64,000 nt of DNA, from contig CAUYUJ010014256.1 of NCBI GenBank assembly GCA_963575745.1, forward strand, positions 181,001 through 245,000, read 5' to 3'. Below are positions 30,084-41,640 of this stretch, one piece after another. This DNA comes from Prorocentrum cordatum. Lineage: Eukaryota; Sar; Dinophyceae; Prorocentrales; Prorocentraceae. Every line of letters begins with the position of its first letter. Position 1 is the first letter of the stretch. The notes under the pieces are model-generated. The model was given only the letters and a program-made list of their open reading frames with translations, ran no database searches and was not told the origin of the DNA. The translations under genes were made by a program, and so were the position numbers.

Positions 30084-32085
30084 AGCCTCGATGGCCGGAC
30101 CGGAGCCCCCACAAGCAAAAGCAAAGGCAAATACGACGATGAGGAGAAGGAGGAGGACGGCGTTTACCGTTACTACTAATGCTGCTTTCCTAGGGTAGGG
30201 TCGCACTGGGGTAATGTTTAATCGATTCGCTCATTCTGCCGGCTCTCTTGGGGCTCCTTGGCGGCGTCTTGGGGCCCACTTGGGCCTCTTGGGGGGCTCT
30301 TGGGGGCCTGTTGGGGCGGGGTAGTCGAGTGCACCCCCCTCGGAGGCCACGATCCTCGTGAGGGGTGTCGAAAAAAGGCCCTCAAAACCATCTCTGAGTA
30401 GACCTGGTCGGGCTGCGGTCGAGGTACTTTTCGCCAGGGGACGGACCTCCAGGGGCCGCCCCGTCCGCGCAAACTAGAAATATGGTCAACCAGCTGCCAG
30501 GGATCTTAGCACGCCTCTGGCCCGTTGGGCCGGCGAATGTTTGATCGGGCCCCAGGGCCCTCACAGATCGATGCGGCTGGAGAACATGACGCAGAAAGAT
30601 GGGGTTTGGGGCTTCGGTCGTGAGTTTCTGCGATGTTGCATTGTTTCGCAACGTCGGATTCAGGGGGGTGTTAGATCGAGGTCGGTTCGGGGAGGGTACC
30701 CTAATGAGCTTAGTGTTTGTTGGGTTTTTCTTGTGCATCCTGGGGAGGGTACCCTCGGATGTTCTGTGTATGTTGGCCGGCGGATGGTCTCATGTATTTA
30801 AGAGAATGTCGGTGTCGGGCGGGGTTAGGACGCGGATAAATCCGTTCCAAAGAGTTCTGGATCGCTCTCAGAGCGTTCTGAAACGTTCTGAGAAGGCCGC
30901 GGCGCCCGAGACATCTTCCAGAGCCACCGGATCTCAGAGATTCCGGAATTATTTTCGTCCGATGTTATCATCTTCCTGGTTTCGTCTCAGGATGTGCTGT
31001 CTTTGGTCCGGCTGTAACTCATTCTCTCCGGCGCCCAGTGGGGGATGCCGAAGGGCCCCCGAAAGCGGTGCCCCGCCGTGGCCTCCCGTCACGATTGCGT
31101 GAAAAGCTGTTCGGGCCAGCTGCCGCAAGAGTTCCGCTTTCTGTTGTGAGGAATGCATTCGCGATTCAGCCGCGGGTGCGGAGTTGGGCGCCCTGGCGCG
31201 GACGGCCGAACGACCCCTGCAGCGGGACGCCCTGGCCACGCGGTCGCCGCCGCGAAAATTGCCCGTTCAAGGCTGGCGCCGCGCAAAGGCTGCGCCGAAC
31301 AGAGTGTTCGGCGCGCGCTCGCGCCATGGGCGACATGGGACACATTGGCGACGTGGGCGACATTGGCGACGTGGGCGACATGGGCGCCCACGTTGCGCCG
31401 AAGGCACTTTGGAAGCAGATGCTCGTTTCGGGGACCCTCCTGCGGCCCACCTAACGGATCTGTTCCACTCTGGTGTTGTTTCCAGTTCGTCTCAGGGTCG
31501 GCTCAGGTTCGACTCTGGGTCGGTTCAGCTTAGCTCCGCTCCAGTCGACGGACGTTCGACGCAGTTTCGACGCACGAGTGGAGCGAATTGCTCTGGGAAG
31601 GTCCCCAGAATGAGCACCTAAGGATGTTGCACCTGCAGCTGGCCAATGGCGGCTGGTAAGCAGAGCCACATTTGGCGCGGGCGTTGAGAGGCTGGGGACA
31701 CAGCTCGGGCGTCATGTGGACGGAGGGGGGGAGGGGGAGGGGGGCCACTGGGCCACTGAGGCACAGGGCGACAAGGCATTCATGCTTCCGGTTGCTGCCA
31801 GACGGGGCACCTACACCGCGCAGGCGCCCACGCCACGCCCGCCAGCCACCAGGGGCAACCAGAGGGGGCCATGGGACAGGCTCCGGGGGAGGAAGCATCG
31901 ATCCCAAATCGCCTATTCATCGCCGATCGGGGCCCGGGTGTCCCCACCCTGCCCAAGGACGTTCGGTTTCGGAAACGGGGACTCATCGCCGATCTGTCGG
32001 CGACGCGTCGCCGATTCCAGGCCAGTGATCCCCCCAACGGCGTGCGATTGGGTGGCCGACCAGGCGAGGCACAGCACCCCGGAGG
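30084..32085. other. Intergenic DNA with one dispersed-repeat copy
   Basis: No supported gene. It contains a short cluster of CTTGGGG words (30240-30325), dispersed-repeat copy 3 (30540-30800), a small tandem of (GAC)ATTGGCGACGTGGGC (31330-31388), and GC-rich DNA with short Pro/Arg/Gly frames. Confidence 0.6.
30540..30800 (+). repeat. Dispersed ~260-bp repeat, copy 3 of 3
   Basis: It is collinear with 26215-26480, sharing CCCTCACAGATCG, GACGCAGAAAGATGGG, CAACGTCGGATT, TTTGTTGGGTTTT, TGCATCCTGGGGAGGGTACC and TTGGCCGGCGGA. Divergence is moderate. Neither copy ends in an A tail, and no terminal repeats were found. Confidence 0.82.
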
Positions 32086-32089
32086 AGGA

Positions 32090-32184
32090 GCATGCGGACG
32101 CGGAGGAGGACTGAGAGGACGCAGAGGAGGAGGAACAGAAGGAAGAGGAGGAGGAGGAGGAGGAGGAGGAGGAGGAGGAGGAGG

Positions 32185-32228
<44 letters not shown>

Positions 32229-32345
32229 GACGACGACGACGAGCAGGAGGGCAAGGATGTGTGGGACGAGGAGGAGGAGGGCAAGGAGGAGGAGGAGGAG
32301 GGGGCGAGGAGGAGGACGAGGACGAGGACGAGGACGAGGAGAGAG
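32090..32345. repeat. GGA / GAC microsatellite
   Basis: GGA repeats surround a (GAC)n core at 32185-32240. It codes only for poly-Glu, poly-Asp or poly-Arg. Confidence 0.95.
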
Positions 32346-32739
32346 GGAAGGGGTGGACGAGGAGAAGGAGGAGGACGCGCAAGGACGCGCCGCCTCCGTT
32401 CGCCGCGAGGGCTCGGGAGCGGGCCAGGGCGCCTCGCGCCGCATGTCCCCGCGGCCCGCCGCGCGATGCCCCCGGGCTGCCCGCCCGCGGGAGGTTCTGC
32501 GGGCCCTGGGGGTCTTGTTTGTCGGTGCGATCGACACGGGTTTTGCGTCTCGTTCATCCTTGTCGGTCGCTAGGCAACTGCCGGGGCTGAATCGGCACAG
32601 CAAGGAGCGATCTTTCTGATGGATTGGCACTTCGATGCCCTACACGATACACATAGATCTAAGGGCTGTCGGCCAATCCTGTCACCGTGATTTGCTTGTG
32701 GGTGAGGCCTTTGTTTTCGCTTGGATATTGTGGGAGGCA

Positions 32740-33420
32740 TCTCGCGGGCCTCTTGGACGCAGTTTGGAGGCATCTGGGGGGTCGTTTGGGGGCCTCCTTT
32801 TGGGCCTCTTGGGGGGCTTCTTGGGGCAGAAGACTCGGATTGTCAGTTCGTGCTCCTCTTATTTGGCCCCCCTTGGGGCCGTCTTTGGGGCCATTTTGGG
32901 TAATCTTGGGCGCCTCTTTGGCCATTTTGGTGTCATCTTGGACCGTCTTAGGGCCCTCCTGGGGCCCTCTTGGGGCGGTCTTGGGGGCCTCTGGGGCCAT
33001 CTTGGAGCATCGAAAGCCCGCAAACGCGAAACAGCGAAAAACACAGGAAAACAAACGGACACTCAATGCGTGTTGCCTCTTTGGGCCCTCTTGGGGGTCC
33101 TGGAGTGCTCTTGGGGCTTCTTATTGCCCTTTTGGGCCGTCTTGGAGCCATCTTGGGCGTCTTGGAGCGCTCTTGGGCTGTCTTGGAGGCCTCTCGGACC
33201 CTCTTGAGCGCTGTCTTGGGCCCTCTTGGTCCGTCTGTGGGCCCTCTGGCCTCCTGGGAACGTCATGCGATGCAGTCCAGGAACGCGCGGGAACGCCAAG
33301 GACATTTAAGAATTTCGGGCCATGGCTTCCAGAATACTGCCCGAGTCCTGTTTACAGAGAACACAGGATACACGAGAGCCTGGTCAAAACTCCACTTCAC
33401 GCCTCGTGGCACGGTGGCGG
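32740..33420 (+). repeat. CTTGGGGCC-unit dispersed repeat, copy R1
   Basis: Degenerate words of about 12 bp (CTTGGGGCCGTC, CTCTTGGGGGCC and variants) repeat dozens of times. A unique-looking core (about 33000-33070) interrupts them and a unique tail follows. The copy ends CACTTCACGCCTCGTGGCAC then GGTGGCGG at 33420, directly abutting an ATGT microsatellite. The frames it opens (GPSWGPLG-type peptides) are repeat artefacts. Confidence 0.85.
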
Positions 33421-33607
33421 GCATGTATGTAGGTATGCAGGTATGCAGGTATGCATGCATACATGAATGCATGCATACATGTTTATATGTAGGTACGTAC
33501 GTATGCACAGGTGTGCATGTATGCGTGCATGTATGTGTGTATGTATGTATGTATGTGTATGTGCATGTGCATGTGCATGTGCATGTGCATGTGCATGTGC
33601 ATGTGCA

Positions 33608-33644
<37 letters not shown>

Positions 33645-33649
33645 GTGAA

Positions 33650-33680
<31 letters not shown>

Positions 33681-34354
33681 GGGTATGTGTATGTGTATGT
33701 GAAGTGTATGTATATATATACACATATATATATACATATAGATATATACATATATCTATATATATATTGTGTATGTATGCGTGTACGTATGTATATGTGT
33801 ATGCATGTATGCGTGCATGCATTCACCTGAGCATACGTGTATGTACGTATGTTTGCATCGATGTGTGTGTATGTAATATTGCATGCAATAATGCATATAG
33901 ATGTGGATATGTATGTATTTGGATGTACGCATGTATGGATTGATGTATGCACGTATGTATGGACGTATATATGTGTATGCAGACGTGCATGGTAGTACCT
34001 ATGTATGTGTATGCATGTGTGTAGTCATACATGAATGCATACATGCTTGTATGTTTGTATGTATGTGTGCATGTATGTATGGGTACCTAGATGCATGCAT
34101 GTCTGTATGCATGCATGCATGCATATATGTATGAATGTATGAATGTATATATGAATGTGTGTGTGGTTCTCTGTACGTTTATATGTATGCATGTATGTAT
34201 GTATGTACGTATGTATGTATGTATGCATGTGTGTCTATGTGTATGTGTGTATGTATGCATGTATGTATAAACGTATGTGTATGTATGCTCATGTGTGTAT
34301 GTGTGTATCTATGTATGCATGCATGCATGCATGCATGCATGCATGCATGTATGT
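33421..34354. repeat. (ATGT)n / (ATGC)n microsatellite, ~930 bp
   Basis: It starts exactly where repeat R1 ends. ATGTGT, ATGCAT and GTATGTAT words dominate, with a TATA-rich patch at 33710-33770. Both strands read through as Cys/Val/Tyr or His/Thr-rich peptides, which I do not regard as genes. Confidence 0.95.
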
Positions 34355-35016
34355 AAGGTCAGAGGGCTCCCATTTGTCTATTGGGGGTATTTTGGGAGGC
34401 CTCTGGCGGTTTCGAGGGTGTCTTGTGGCTTTTTGTTGGGGGGCCTCTTCGGGCCTGATTTGGGCCTCGTGGGGGCCTCTTGGTTTCTCTTGGGCGCACC
34501 TCGGGGGCTTGTGGGGAGATCTTGTGGCCATCTTGCAGCGAAGGGTTCAAAATGCAAGGTCGTGTTACCCATCTTGGGACCGATTTTTAGGCCGTCTTGA
34601 GGGCCTCTTTGGCCGTCTTGCGGGCTTGTGGGTTGTTCTGGGGCGATATTAAGCGTCTTGGGACGCTCTGAGAGACCGAGAAACTTGAAATATTGTAAAA
34701 ACCATGCCAAAGCACTTGATTTTGTCAAAGTTGGCCTTGAGCCGCCCTCTGGTCCTTCAAGACGGGCAAAGAGGCGCCCAAGAAGGCTCCATGATTGTTG
34801 CTTGGGCCATCAGAAAGTATGTTGGAAATGCATGTCCCGAACAATGCGCCCTTGGCCTCTCGGAAAGTCATGCGGGGATCCCCTGAGGGCGCCCAGGAGC
34901 GCCCGGAAGCGCCCGGAGGTCTCAGCTGTGGGCACCTCTAAGGACATTTGCACAACACAATACAGAGAGCTCGAAGGAGCCTAAGCGCCGTCACTTCGTG
35001 CCTCAAGGCAGGGTGG

Positions 35017-35019
<3 letters not shown>
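34355..35019 (+). repeat. CTTGGGGCC-unit dispersed repeat, copy R2
   Basis: The same word family and orientation as R1. It ends CACTTCGTGCCTCAAGGCAG then GGTGGCGG at 35019, aligned with the R1 end, and is followed at once by (TA)n. Between the words and the tail lies AAGGACATTT, which R1 also has (33298-33307). Confidence 0.85.
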
Positions 35020-35060
<41 letters not shown>

Positions 35061-35068
35061 TACATATA

Positions 35069-35111
<43 letters not shown>
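35020..35111. repeat. (TA)n microsatellite at the end of R2
   Basis: About 90 bp of TA with a few CA variants, joined to the 3' end of repeat R2. Confidence 0.95.
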
Positions 35112-35113
<2 letters not shown>

Positions 35114-35900
35114 GAGTAGGGCCCGGGGGTGGCCCGGGGCGTTGCCAGTAATCTCCATGGGGGGTGCAGGGCGCCCCCGGGAGCGTCTGAAGCGTCCCGG
35201 AGGGCCCCTGGGACCGCCAGGAACAGCTCGAGACCGCCCAAGACGGCCCGCGAGCGCTCCAAGACGCGCATAGATAGCTTCAAGAATGGCCAGGAAGGCC
35301 CGAAGACGTTCCAAGAGAGCTCCATGAGGCCCCGAAGGCATCCCAAGAGGCCTCCCAAGAGAGCCCCGACAAGCCAAAATCGTTGATATTAATTTATTTG
35401 TTTTCTGGGTTTTTGGCCTTCTCGCTTTTTCGGGGTTCCGACGCTCCAAGGCCGTCCAAGAGTCTCCCAAAACCGCTCCAAGACGGCCGAAGAGGCCCCC
35501 AAGACCGCCCCAAGACGGCCCAAGAGACCCCCAAAATCGTCCCAAGATGGCCCAGGAGAGCCCCAAGATGGCCCAGGAGCCGCCCAAAACGGTTCCAGGA
35601 GAGCCCCGACACGGCTTCAAGATTGCCTAAGCAAGCCCAGCGGTCCCCAAGAGGGCCCCGCGAGGCCCCAAGAGGCCCCAAAGAGGCCCCCAAGAGCCTC
35701 CCCGGAGGCCCCCAGAGGCCCCCAAGATGCCCAAAAATGGCCCTGAGCGCGCCCCAAGACGCCTCCAGGAGAGCCCAACAGGCCTCCGAGAGGCCCCCAA
35801 GAGGCCCACTGGAGGCCCTCAGGAGGTCGTCCCCATCATGTTCCCGGAAGGCGGTCCGGGAACATGATTCCGCGCCTTGGAGGAGTATTCTGCGCCTTCC
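35112..35900 (-). repeat. CTTGGGGCC-unit dispersed repeat, copy R3, inverted
   Basis: CCAAGAGGCCCC and CCCAAGACGGCC words: the reverse complement of the R1/R2 words. A core with TTTGTTTTCTGGGTTTTTGG and CGACGCTCCAAGG (35396-35455) parallels the reverse complement of the R1 core (about 33000-33065). Confidence 0.82.
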
Positions 35901-35929
35901 GAGGCGCCTTGGACGACGTACGTATGTTT

Positions 35930-36041
35930 CTATATATTACCTTTCTCCAGTGTGCACAATCCTACATGTTTTACATATGTTTCTCCTCTATACATATATA
36001 TGAATATATATGTATATGCATATGTATATGTATGTGTATTT

Positions 36042-36078
<37 letters not shown>

Positions 36079-36080
36079 GG
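35930..36080. repeat. (TA)n / ATGTAT microsatellite
   Basis: TATATG words at 35990-36045 and a TA run at 36046-36074, lying between inverted copies R3 and R4. Confidence 0.85.
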
Positions 36081-36790
36081 GGGGGGGCTCACTTTGCCCA
36101 GTGGCTGTGGTCACCCCCCCGCCGGAGACGCCAGGACGCTCCCAGGACCTTCTAAAATGGCTCCAGGACGCCCTCAGGACAGCCCAAGAGAGGTCCGAAG
36201 TGGCCCGGGAGCACTCCAAGGCTGTCAAAAAGCTGCCAGAACGTCCCAGCAGGTCTCCGACAGCACTCTCGGGAGGGGCCCACTATAAATTTGTCACTGA
36301 TTTTTTGTGCGTTTTGACGGGTTTTGGCGTTCTCCCCAGTTCGGCTTCCAGACGCTCCAAGGCGGCCCAAGAGGCCCGAAAGATCGCCTCACGACGAGCC
36401 CAGAGGCCCCCAAGAGACCACGGAGACAGCCCAAGAGGGCCCCAAGACGGCCCAGGAAGCTTCCAAGACGGCCCAAAAGAGCTCACAGAACACTCCAAGA
36501 GGAGCCCCAGATGGGGAACACGAACTGACATTTCGAGCCCTCGCCAACCAGAAGCTCCCAAGAGGCCCCCAGGAGTCCGCAAGAGGCCTCGAGAGGCCCC
36601 CAGGAAGCTCCAAGAGGCCTCCAAAAGGCGCCGAAAGGGCCCCGCAAGGCTTCCAGACGCTGGTGATAATGACAATGATGATTATACAGGGCGGCCTCAG
36701 GCCCACAACCCAAATCCCCAATACTGCTCACGCGGCATGCAAGACGCTGCGGAGATATCCTCGAATTCGACGGGGGAGCTTCGGAGACGA
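36081..36790 (-). repeat. CTTGGGGCC-unit dispersed repeat, copy R4, inverted
   Basis: CCAAGA/CGGCCCAAGAGG words in the R3 orientation, with a core at 36295-36360 (TTTTGTGCGTTTTGACGGG, CAGACGCTCCAAGGCGG) that resembles the R3 core. It begins next to the (TA)n run at 36046-36074 and runs into the GAY tract. Confidence 0.8.
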
Positions 36791-36831
36791 CGGTGACGAA
36801 AATGATGATGATGACGACTTTTATGAAGTTA

Positions 36832-36916
<85 letters not shown>

Positions 36917-37575
36917 GGATGAGGATGAGGATGAGGATGAGGATGAGGATGAGGATGAGGATGAGGATGAGGATGAGGAAGAAGATTATGGTGATGATGA
37001 TGTTGACCGTGGGAATGATGATGATGATGTTGATGATGATGATGATGATGATGATGTTGATGATGGTGATCGTGATGCGAGTGATGGTGATGATGATGGT
37101 GGTGATGCTGACGATCATGATGACGATGACGGTGATGCCGTTGAGGATGGTGAAGTTGACGATCATTATGAACATGCTGCTGATGGGCAGGGTGATAACG
37201 CCGATGCTGATAATAATGGTGGCGATGCTGTTTATGGTGCTTGTGATGCAGGAGTGGGCGGATGATGAAGATGATGACGATGATGATGACGATAACGATG
37301 ACGACGATCACGACAACGACGATAATGATGACGATGGCGATGATGAGGATGAGTATGTTGATAATTCAGGTGACGATATTGGCGATGATGACGACGATGG
37401 CGATGATGACGATGGTGATGATGACGATAGTGATGACGATGTTGCTGCTGATGGTGGTGATGGTGACGATTGTGATGATGGTGATGGTCATGGTGGTGAT
37501 GACGATGCCGCTGACGATGACGCCAGATATGATGGTGATGAGGATGGCGATGATGACGATGACGATTATCCTAGC
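36791..37575. repeat. (GAY)n tract, ~780 bp
   Basis: GAC, GAT and GATGAG trinucleotides, perfect at first (36832-36990) and increasingly degenerate to 37575. It yields poly-Asp, poly-Met or poly-His frames on the two strands. A short GCGCGCGC palindrome follows at about 37586-37608. Confidence 0.93.
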
Positions 37576-38965
37576 TAGAACTTGAGCGCGCGCGAATCGC
37601 GCGCGCTGGCTCTAGTATGTATGTATGTGTACAAGATATATGTATATACTTCTGTATAGATGTATGTATGTATGCGTATGTGTCTGCGTATCTGTATATG
37701 TGTATGTGCATATGTCTGTGCAGACGTTTACGTATGTGGCGATGAGTCCCGCCATCCCCCCTTGGGCGTGGCGTGCCGCACCCCCCCCCGTGGGAGTGGG
37801 GTCGTGCGGGTCCCCTCCCTTCGGTGGGTGTGGGGTGGTGCCGCGGTGCCGTCGTCGATGTCGTCGACGTCGACGTCGTCGTCACTGTCGGCCCTTTCGT
37901 CGTCGTCGTCCTCGTCATCTTCCGTTGCCGACGTCGTCGTCGTCATCGTCATCGTCGCCCCCCCCATCCCAGCCGGAGGGCGGGTGCTAGGAACCCAGGG
38001 GGCTCCTACCACCATTTGGGGGGGGGCCCAGAGGGCACGGTGCCCCGGCTCAAAGATTTGCACAGGCGTAGAAAAAAAAGGCGACACACACCAGAGTTTT
38101 GAAAATTGCACGCGGCGGGCATATAGCATAGGCGACATCGCGCCGGAGATATGTTGCTTCGACTTCCCCAGTCCAAGCCCCAGGGCCATTGGATATATCG
38201 ACACGTGGCAAGAAATGGGCCAGGATGGAACCCATGATGCGGTCCTTGGACTGAGATTGAGGACGAATGGAGGGAGCGAGGAGGGAAGGGAGGAGGGAGA
38301 AAGCTGAGGAGGAGAGTGAGGGGGAGGACGACGAAGGTCGAGGATGGGGTGCGAAGGGATAATCATACCGGGTGAGCAGGGAAGAAAGAATGGAAGAGAA
38401 GAGAGAAGAGAGGAGGGTGAATAGAGGGGGGCCTCATCCTGCTGCTCCTCCTCCCTACATCCCCTCCTCGTCCTTCTGCCCCTCCTCCTCCCCTCCTCCG
38501 GGGGAGTGGGGGGCGTCTGGGGGGAGAGAGAGAGAGAGAGAGACTGAAAACCGATATATATATATATATATATATATAACAAAACACATAGAGAGATGGG
38601 GGGACCTCCTCCTCCTCCTTCTCCCTGTTCGCTTCCTCCTCTGTCGCCCCTGCCCTGCTCTTCCCCGAGGTACCGATGGAGGGAGGTGGCTGGTGGAGCG
38701 GCCAGAGTCGGGGCTGGGGCGCTCGCGCGAGGGCAATCGCCCGAGAGGGCTTCTCACGGTGAATTCGTTCCCGTCCGACCCCTCAAGTCCACAGGAGGGA
38801 AAGGTGCCGTTCTTCTCTTCGCCTCGCCTCCTCGTCGTCGTCGCCTGTCGTCGAGGCCCTTCCCGCCTCTGCCGGGCTGTCGATGCCCCCGCTTCCGTTG
38901 CCAGCGTCTCCGAGCAGGACGTCGCCTCTTCTTGGGCGTACCCCAGGGGCCCCGAGGAACATAGG
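37576..38965. other. Intergenic, mixed microsatellites
   Basis: ATGT words (37615-37740), a GTC/TCG tract (37855-37965), (GA)n (38523-38543) and (TA)n (38553-38578), with C/T-rich DNA between. No supported gene. Confidence 0.7.
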
Positions 38966-39115
38966 AGGAAGGGGTGCCCATACCGCAACCCTTTCCTCGC
39001 TTTCCCCTTGTGGATCCTCCTGGGATGCCCTCGCCGCTAGGGCTGGCTTCGCCTCGACATGTAGGTCCCCACGCACCCTGGGAGGGGTCTGGGGAGCAGC
39101 GGTCGGTACCTCATG
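38966..39115 (+). repeat. Dispersed ~150-bp repeat, copy 1 of 2
   Basis: It shares CCAT(A/G)C, GCAACCCTTTCC/GCTACCCTTCGCC, TTTCCCCTT, CCTCCTGGGA(A/T)GCC and CGGTACCTC(C/A)TG in order with 41480-41640. No coding frame is conserved between the copies. Confidence 0.65.
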
Positions 39116-39317
39116 GTTGCCTCACAATCTCCTATTCCGATCTCGACCCGGTCCGATCCGGCACTGACCGACCCCATTCCGTTTCTGGCTTGCTAATTCC
39201 GGGGCGCCAATTTGGTCCGCGGCCCCAAATAGGATCCGATGCCGCGCCGATTTTCGGTCGCGAGCCGATCCGTGTTCGAGATCCGCTCGGATTTCGCGAT
39301 TCGATGCGTTTCAGGCA

Positions 39318-39430
39318 TGCCTCTCCTCCTCCTCCTCCTCCTTCTCCCCTTCCTCCTCCTCTTCTTCCTCCTCCTCCTCATCCGCCTCCTCCTCTTCCTC
39401 CTCCTCCTCCTCCTACTCCTCCTCCTCCGC
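39318..39430. repeat. (TCC)n microsatellite
   Basis: About 110 bp of TCC with TTCC variants, flanked by two copies of the heptamer GGCATGC/GCATGCC (39313 and 39430). Confidence 0.9.
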
Positions 39431-40165
39431 ATGCCTGGGCTTCTTCTGCCAGGGATGCCGAAAGCGTGACGGAGCAAGCCCAGACCTCTGACGATCTGAT
39501 GATCGTCAACCGCGGCGTTGATTTCTTCGCTTCGGCCCACCAGGGTTAGTTCTTTTCTCGGGTCCTGGGGGCACCAGGGAAGTGCCGTGGACGTGGAACA
39601 ACACCAGGGAAGCCGTTCGGGAGGTCTGGGTCCGCCGCTGTGAGAATGCACACCGTCGAATGTTTGGGAGTGGTGGCGAAGACCGACAGCAGTGTTTTCC
39701 ATTTCGAACAGGACTCGCTGCTGTCGAAGTCGCCGCCGACGTTGTCCATTTGGGACAGGCATCGCCTACGCGCCGGTCGTTGAAAGTAGGTACTTCTGGG
39801 CTCCCAGATCCCAATCTACCTCTGACGCCTACCTACTTCAAGGACTGGTTCCTTCCTTCCCTCCTCTTCAGGGGGCGGGCGGAAACCCAATGTACCTCAA
39901 CGCCTCACTACCCCATGTTTTTACCCACTTCTTCCGACCGGCGTGCACCCAACTGCCCAACAACCACCATTGCCGGTTTGGGAGAGCATGTGCTGTTGGG
40001 CATTGCCCACCCTGCGGGAGTTCGGATATACTCAGCGAGGCCGTGGCCTCGAGAGCGCGGACGGCGGACTGCGAGATCGGTCGGGGAGCCATCGTCAGGT
40101 AGGGAGGCATGTGGGCGGGCAGATCGGCTGCAGGGCGGATGGTGCGATGGAGCTGCTCCGGTAGC
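39431..40165. other. Intergenic, no feature recognised
   Basis: About 730 bp of moderately complex sequence. Several open frames cross it in different phases, but none matches a family I know and none has consistent start and splice context. Confidence 0.5.
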
Positions 40166-40169
40166 CATT

Positions 40170-40790
40170 CATGCAGGAACAGGAGGAGGAACAGGAGGAG
40201 GAACAGGAGGAGGAGGAGGGGGGAGGGGGGAGGGGGAGGAGGAGGGAGGAAGAGGAGGAGGAGGACGAGGAGGAGGAGGACGAGGAGGAGGAGGAGGTTG
40301 AGGAGGAGGAGGAGGAGGAGGAGGCGGAGTCGGAGGGAAAGGGGGAGGGGGAGGAGGAGGGGAGGGGAGGAGGAGGAGGATGAGGAGGGAGGAGGAGGAG
40401 GAGGGGAGGAGGAGGAGGAGGAGGAGGAGGAGGAGGAGGAGGAGGAGGGAGGAGGAGGAGGAGGAGGAGGAGGAGGAGGAGGAGGAGGAGGAGGAGAGGG
40501 AGGAGGCGGAGGCGGAGGGAAAGGGAGGGGGAGGAAGAGGGGGAGGGGAGGAGGAGGAGGAGGAAGAGGAGGAGGAGGAGGAGGAGGAATAGGAGGAGGA
40601 GAGGAAGCGGAGGAGGAGGAGGAGGAGGAGGAGGCGGAGGAGGAGGAGGAGGAGGAGGAAGAAGAGGAAAAAGAGGAATAATAGGAGGAGGAGGAGGAGG
40701 AGGATCAAGAGGAAGAAGAGGAATAATAAAAGGAGGAGGAGGAGGAGGAGGAGGAGGAGGAGGAGGAGGAGAAAGAAGACGAGGGGGAGG
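40170..40790. repeat. (GGA)n microsatellite, ~620 bp
   Basis: The longest GGA tract in the window, with AGG/GAA/GGGA variants. It underlies long Pro/Leu/Ser frames on the minus strand and Glu/Arg/Gly frames on the plus strand. Confidence 0.96.
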
Positions 40791-40840
40791 CGCTGGGATC
40801 GGGGCGCCCGGGACGGACGGAGGGCGAGCGCGAGCTGGGG

Positions 40841-41429
40841 CCCAGACCCCCGCCGTCGTGCCTTTTTCGCCACGTCGGCCCTTTGATGTCTCGACCCCTT
40901 CCCCGGGACAGGTTTCTCCTCCCGAGTCGGTTTTCGACGGCCCCGAGGCCCGGCAAGGGCCCCTGGAGGTCGACAGTGGCGAAAGACCTCCCGTCGCGAT
41001 TTTTGGCACAACGCGAGGGGGTCTGGGGAGCAGGACGCCTTGGAGGCCAGGGCCTCAGAGGGGGGGCCCTCGGCCGTGCCAGCGCCAGGGGCCCCGGGCG
41101 GCGCTGGCGGCGAGCGGCCCGCGCTCGTCGTGGACGTGGGGGCCGCCGGCGGGCGCTTCGGGCCCCCGGGGCAGCCGGCGCCGGGGTGGACGGTCCGCCT
41201 CCCTCGGGGACGTTGGAGGCCGCTTTCCTTGGCTCAGACCCAGGCCCCCCCGCGTTGTGACAAAGATCGCGACGGGAGGTCTTTCGCCGTTCTCGGCCTC
41301 CAGGGGTCCTTGTTGGACCTCGGGACCGTCCAAAAAAAAAGTCAGAATGCGAAACCGGTCCTGGGGAAGGGGTCGAGACCTCTGGGGGTCGACGTTGTGG
41401 AAAAAAACCGACGTCGGGGGTCTGGGGAG
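40841..41429. mobile_element. Large inverted-repeat (foldback) element, ~190-bp arms
   Basis: The left arm 40841-41030 and right arm 41233-41429 are imperfect reverse complements, sharing TCTCGACCCCTTCCCC, AAAGACCTCCCGTCGCGAT and CAGACCCCCG. The 200-bp spacer is GC-rich and open in one frame (RPALVVDVGAAGGRFGPP) but unrecognised. Each arm is itself bounded by CAGACCCCC and GGGGTCTGGGG-type ends. The structure suits a foldback transposon or a palindrome-forming MITE. Confidence 0.82.
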
Positions 41430-41479
41430 GCAAGTGTCCGTGCATGATTTTGCATAGCATGTCCCCCCTTCCCCAGAGG

Positions 41480-41640
41480 AGAGGAAAAGGTACCCATGCT
41501 GCTACCCTTCGCCCGTTTTCCCCTTTTGCGGCCTCCTGGGAAGCCATCGTCGCCACCAGCAGATTCGCTTCAAAATCCTGGTCAGAACGCAACCCTGGAG
41601 ATGTCTAGGGGGAATCGGTGTCGGTACCTCCTCGTGTCCC
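41480..41640 (+). repeat. Dispersed ~150-bp repeat, copy 2 of 2
   Basis: Counterpart of 38966-39115. It lies just beyond the foldback element. Confidence 0.65.

Noticed and set aside
33263-34356. His/Thr-rich and Cys/Val-rich ORFs
   Set aside because: Translations of ATGT/ATGC microsatellites on either strand.
36324-37585. Poly-Asp / poly-Met / poly-His ORFs resembling acidic proteins
   Set aside because: Produced by the (GAY)n tract; all frames are open and there is no complex domain at either end.
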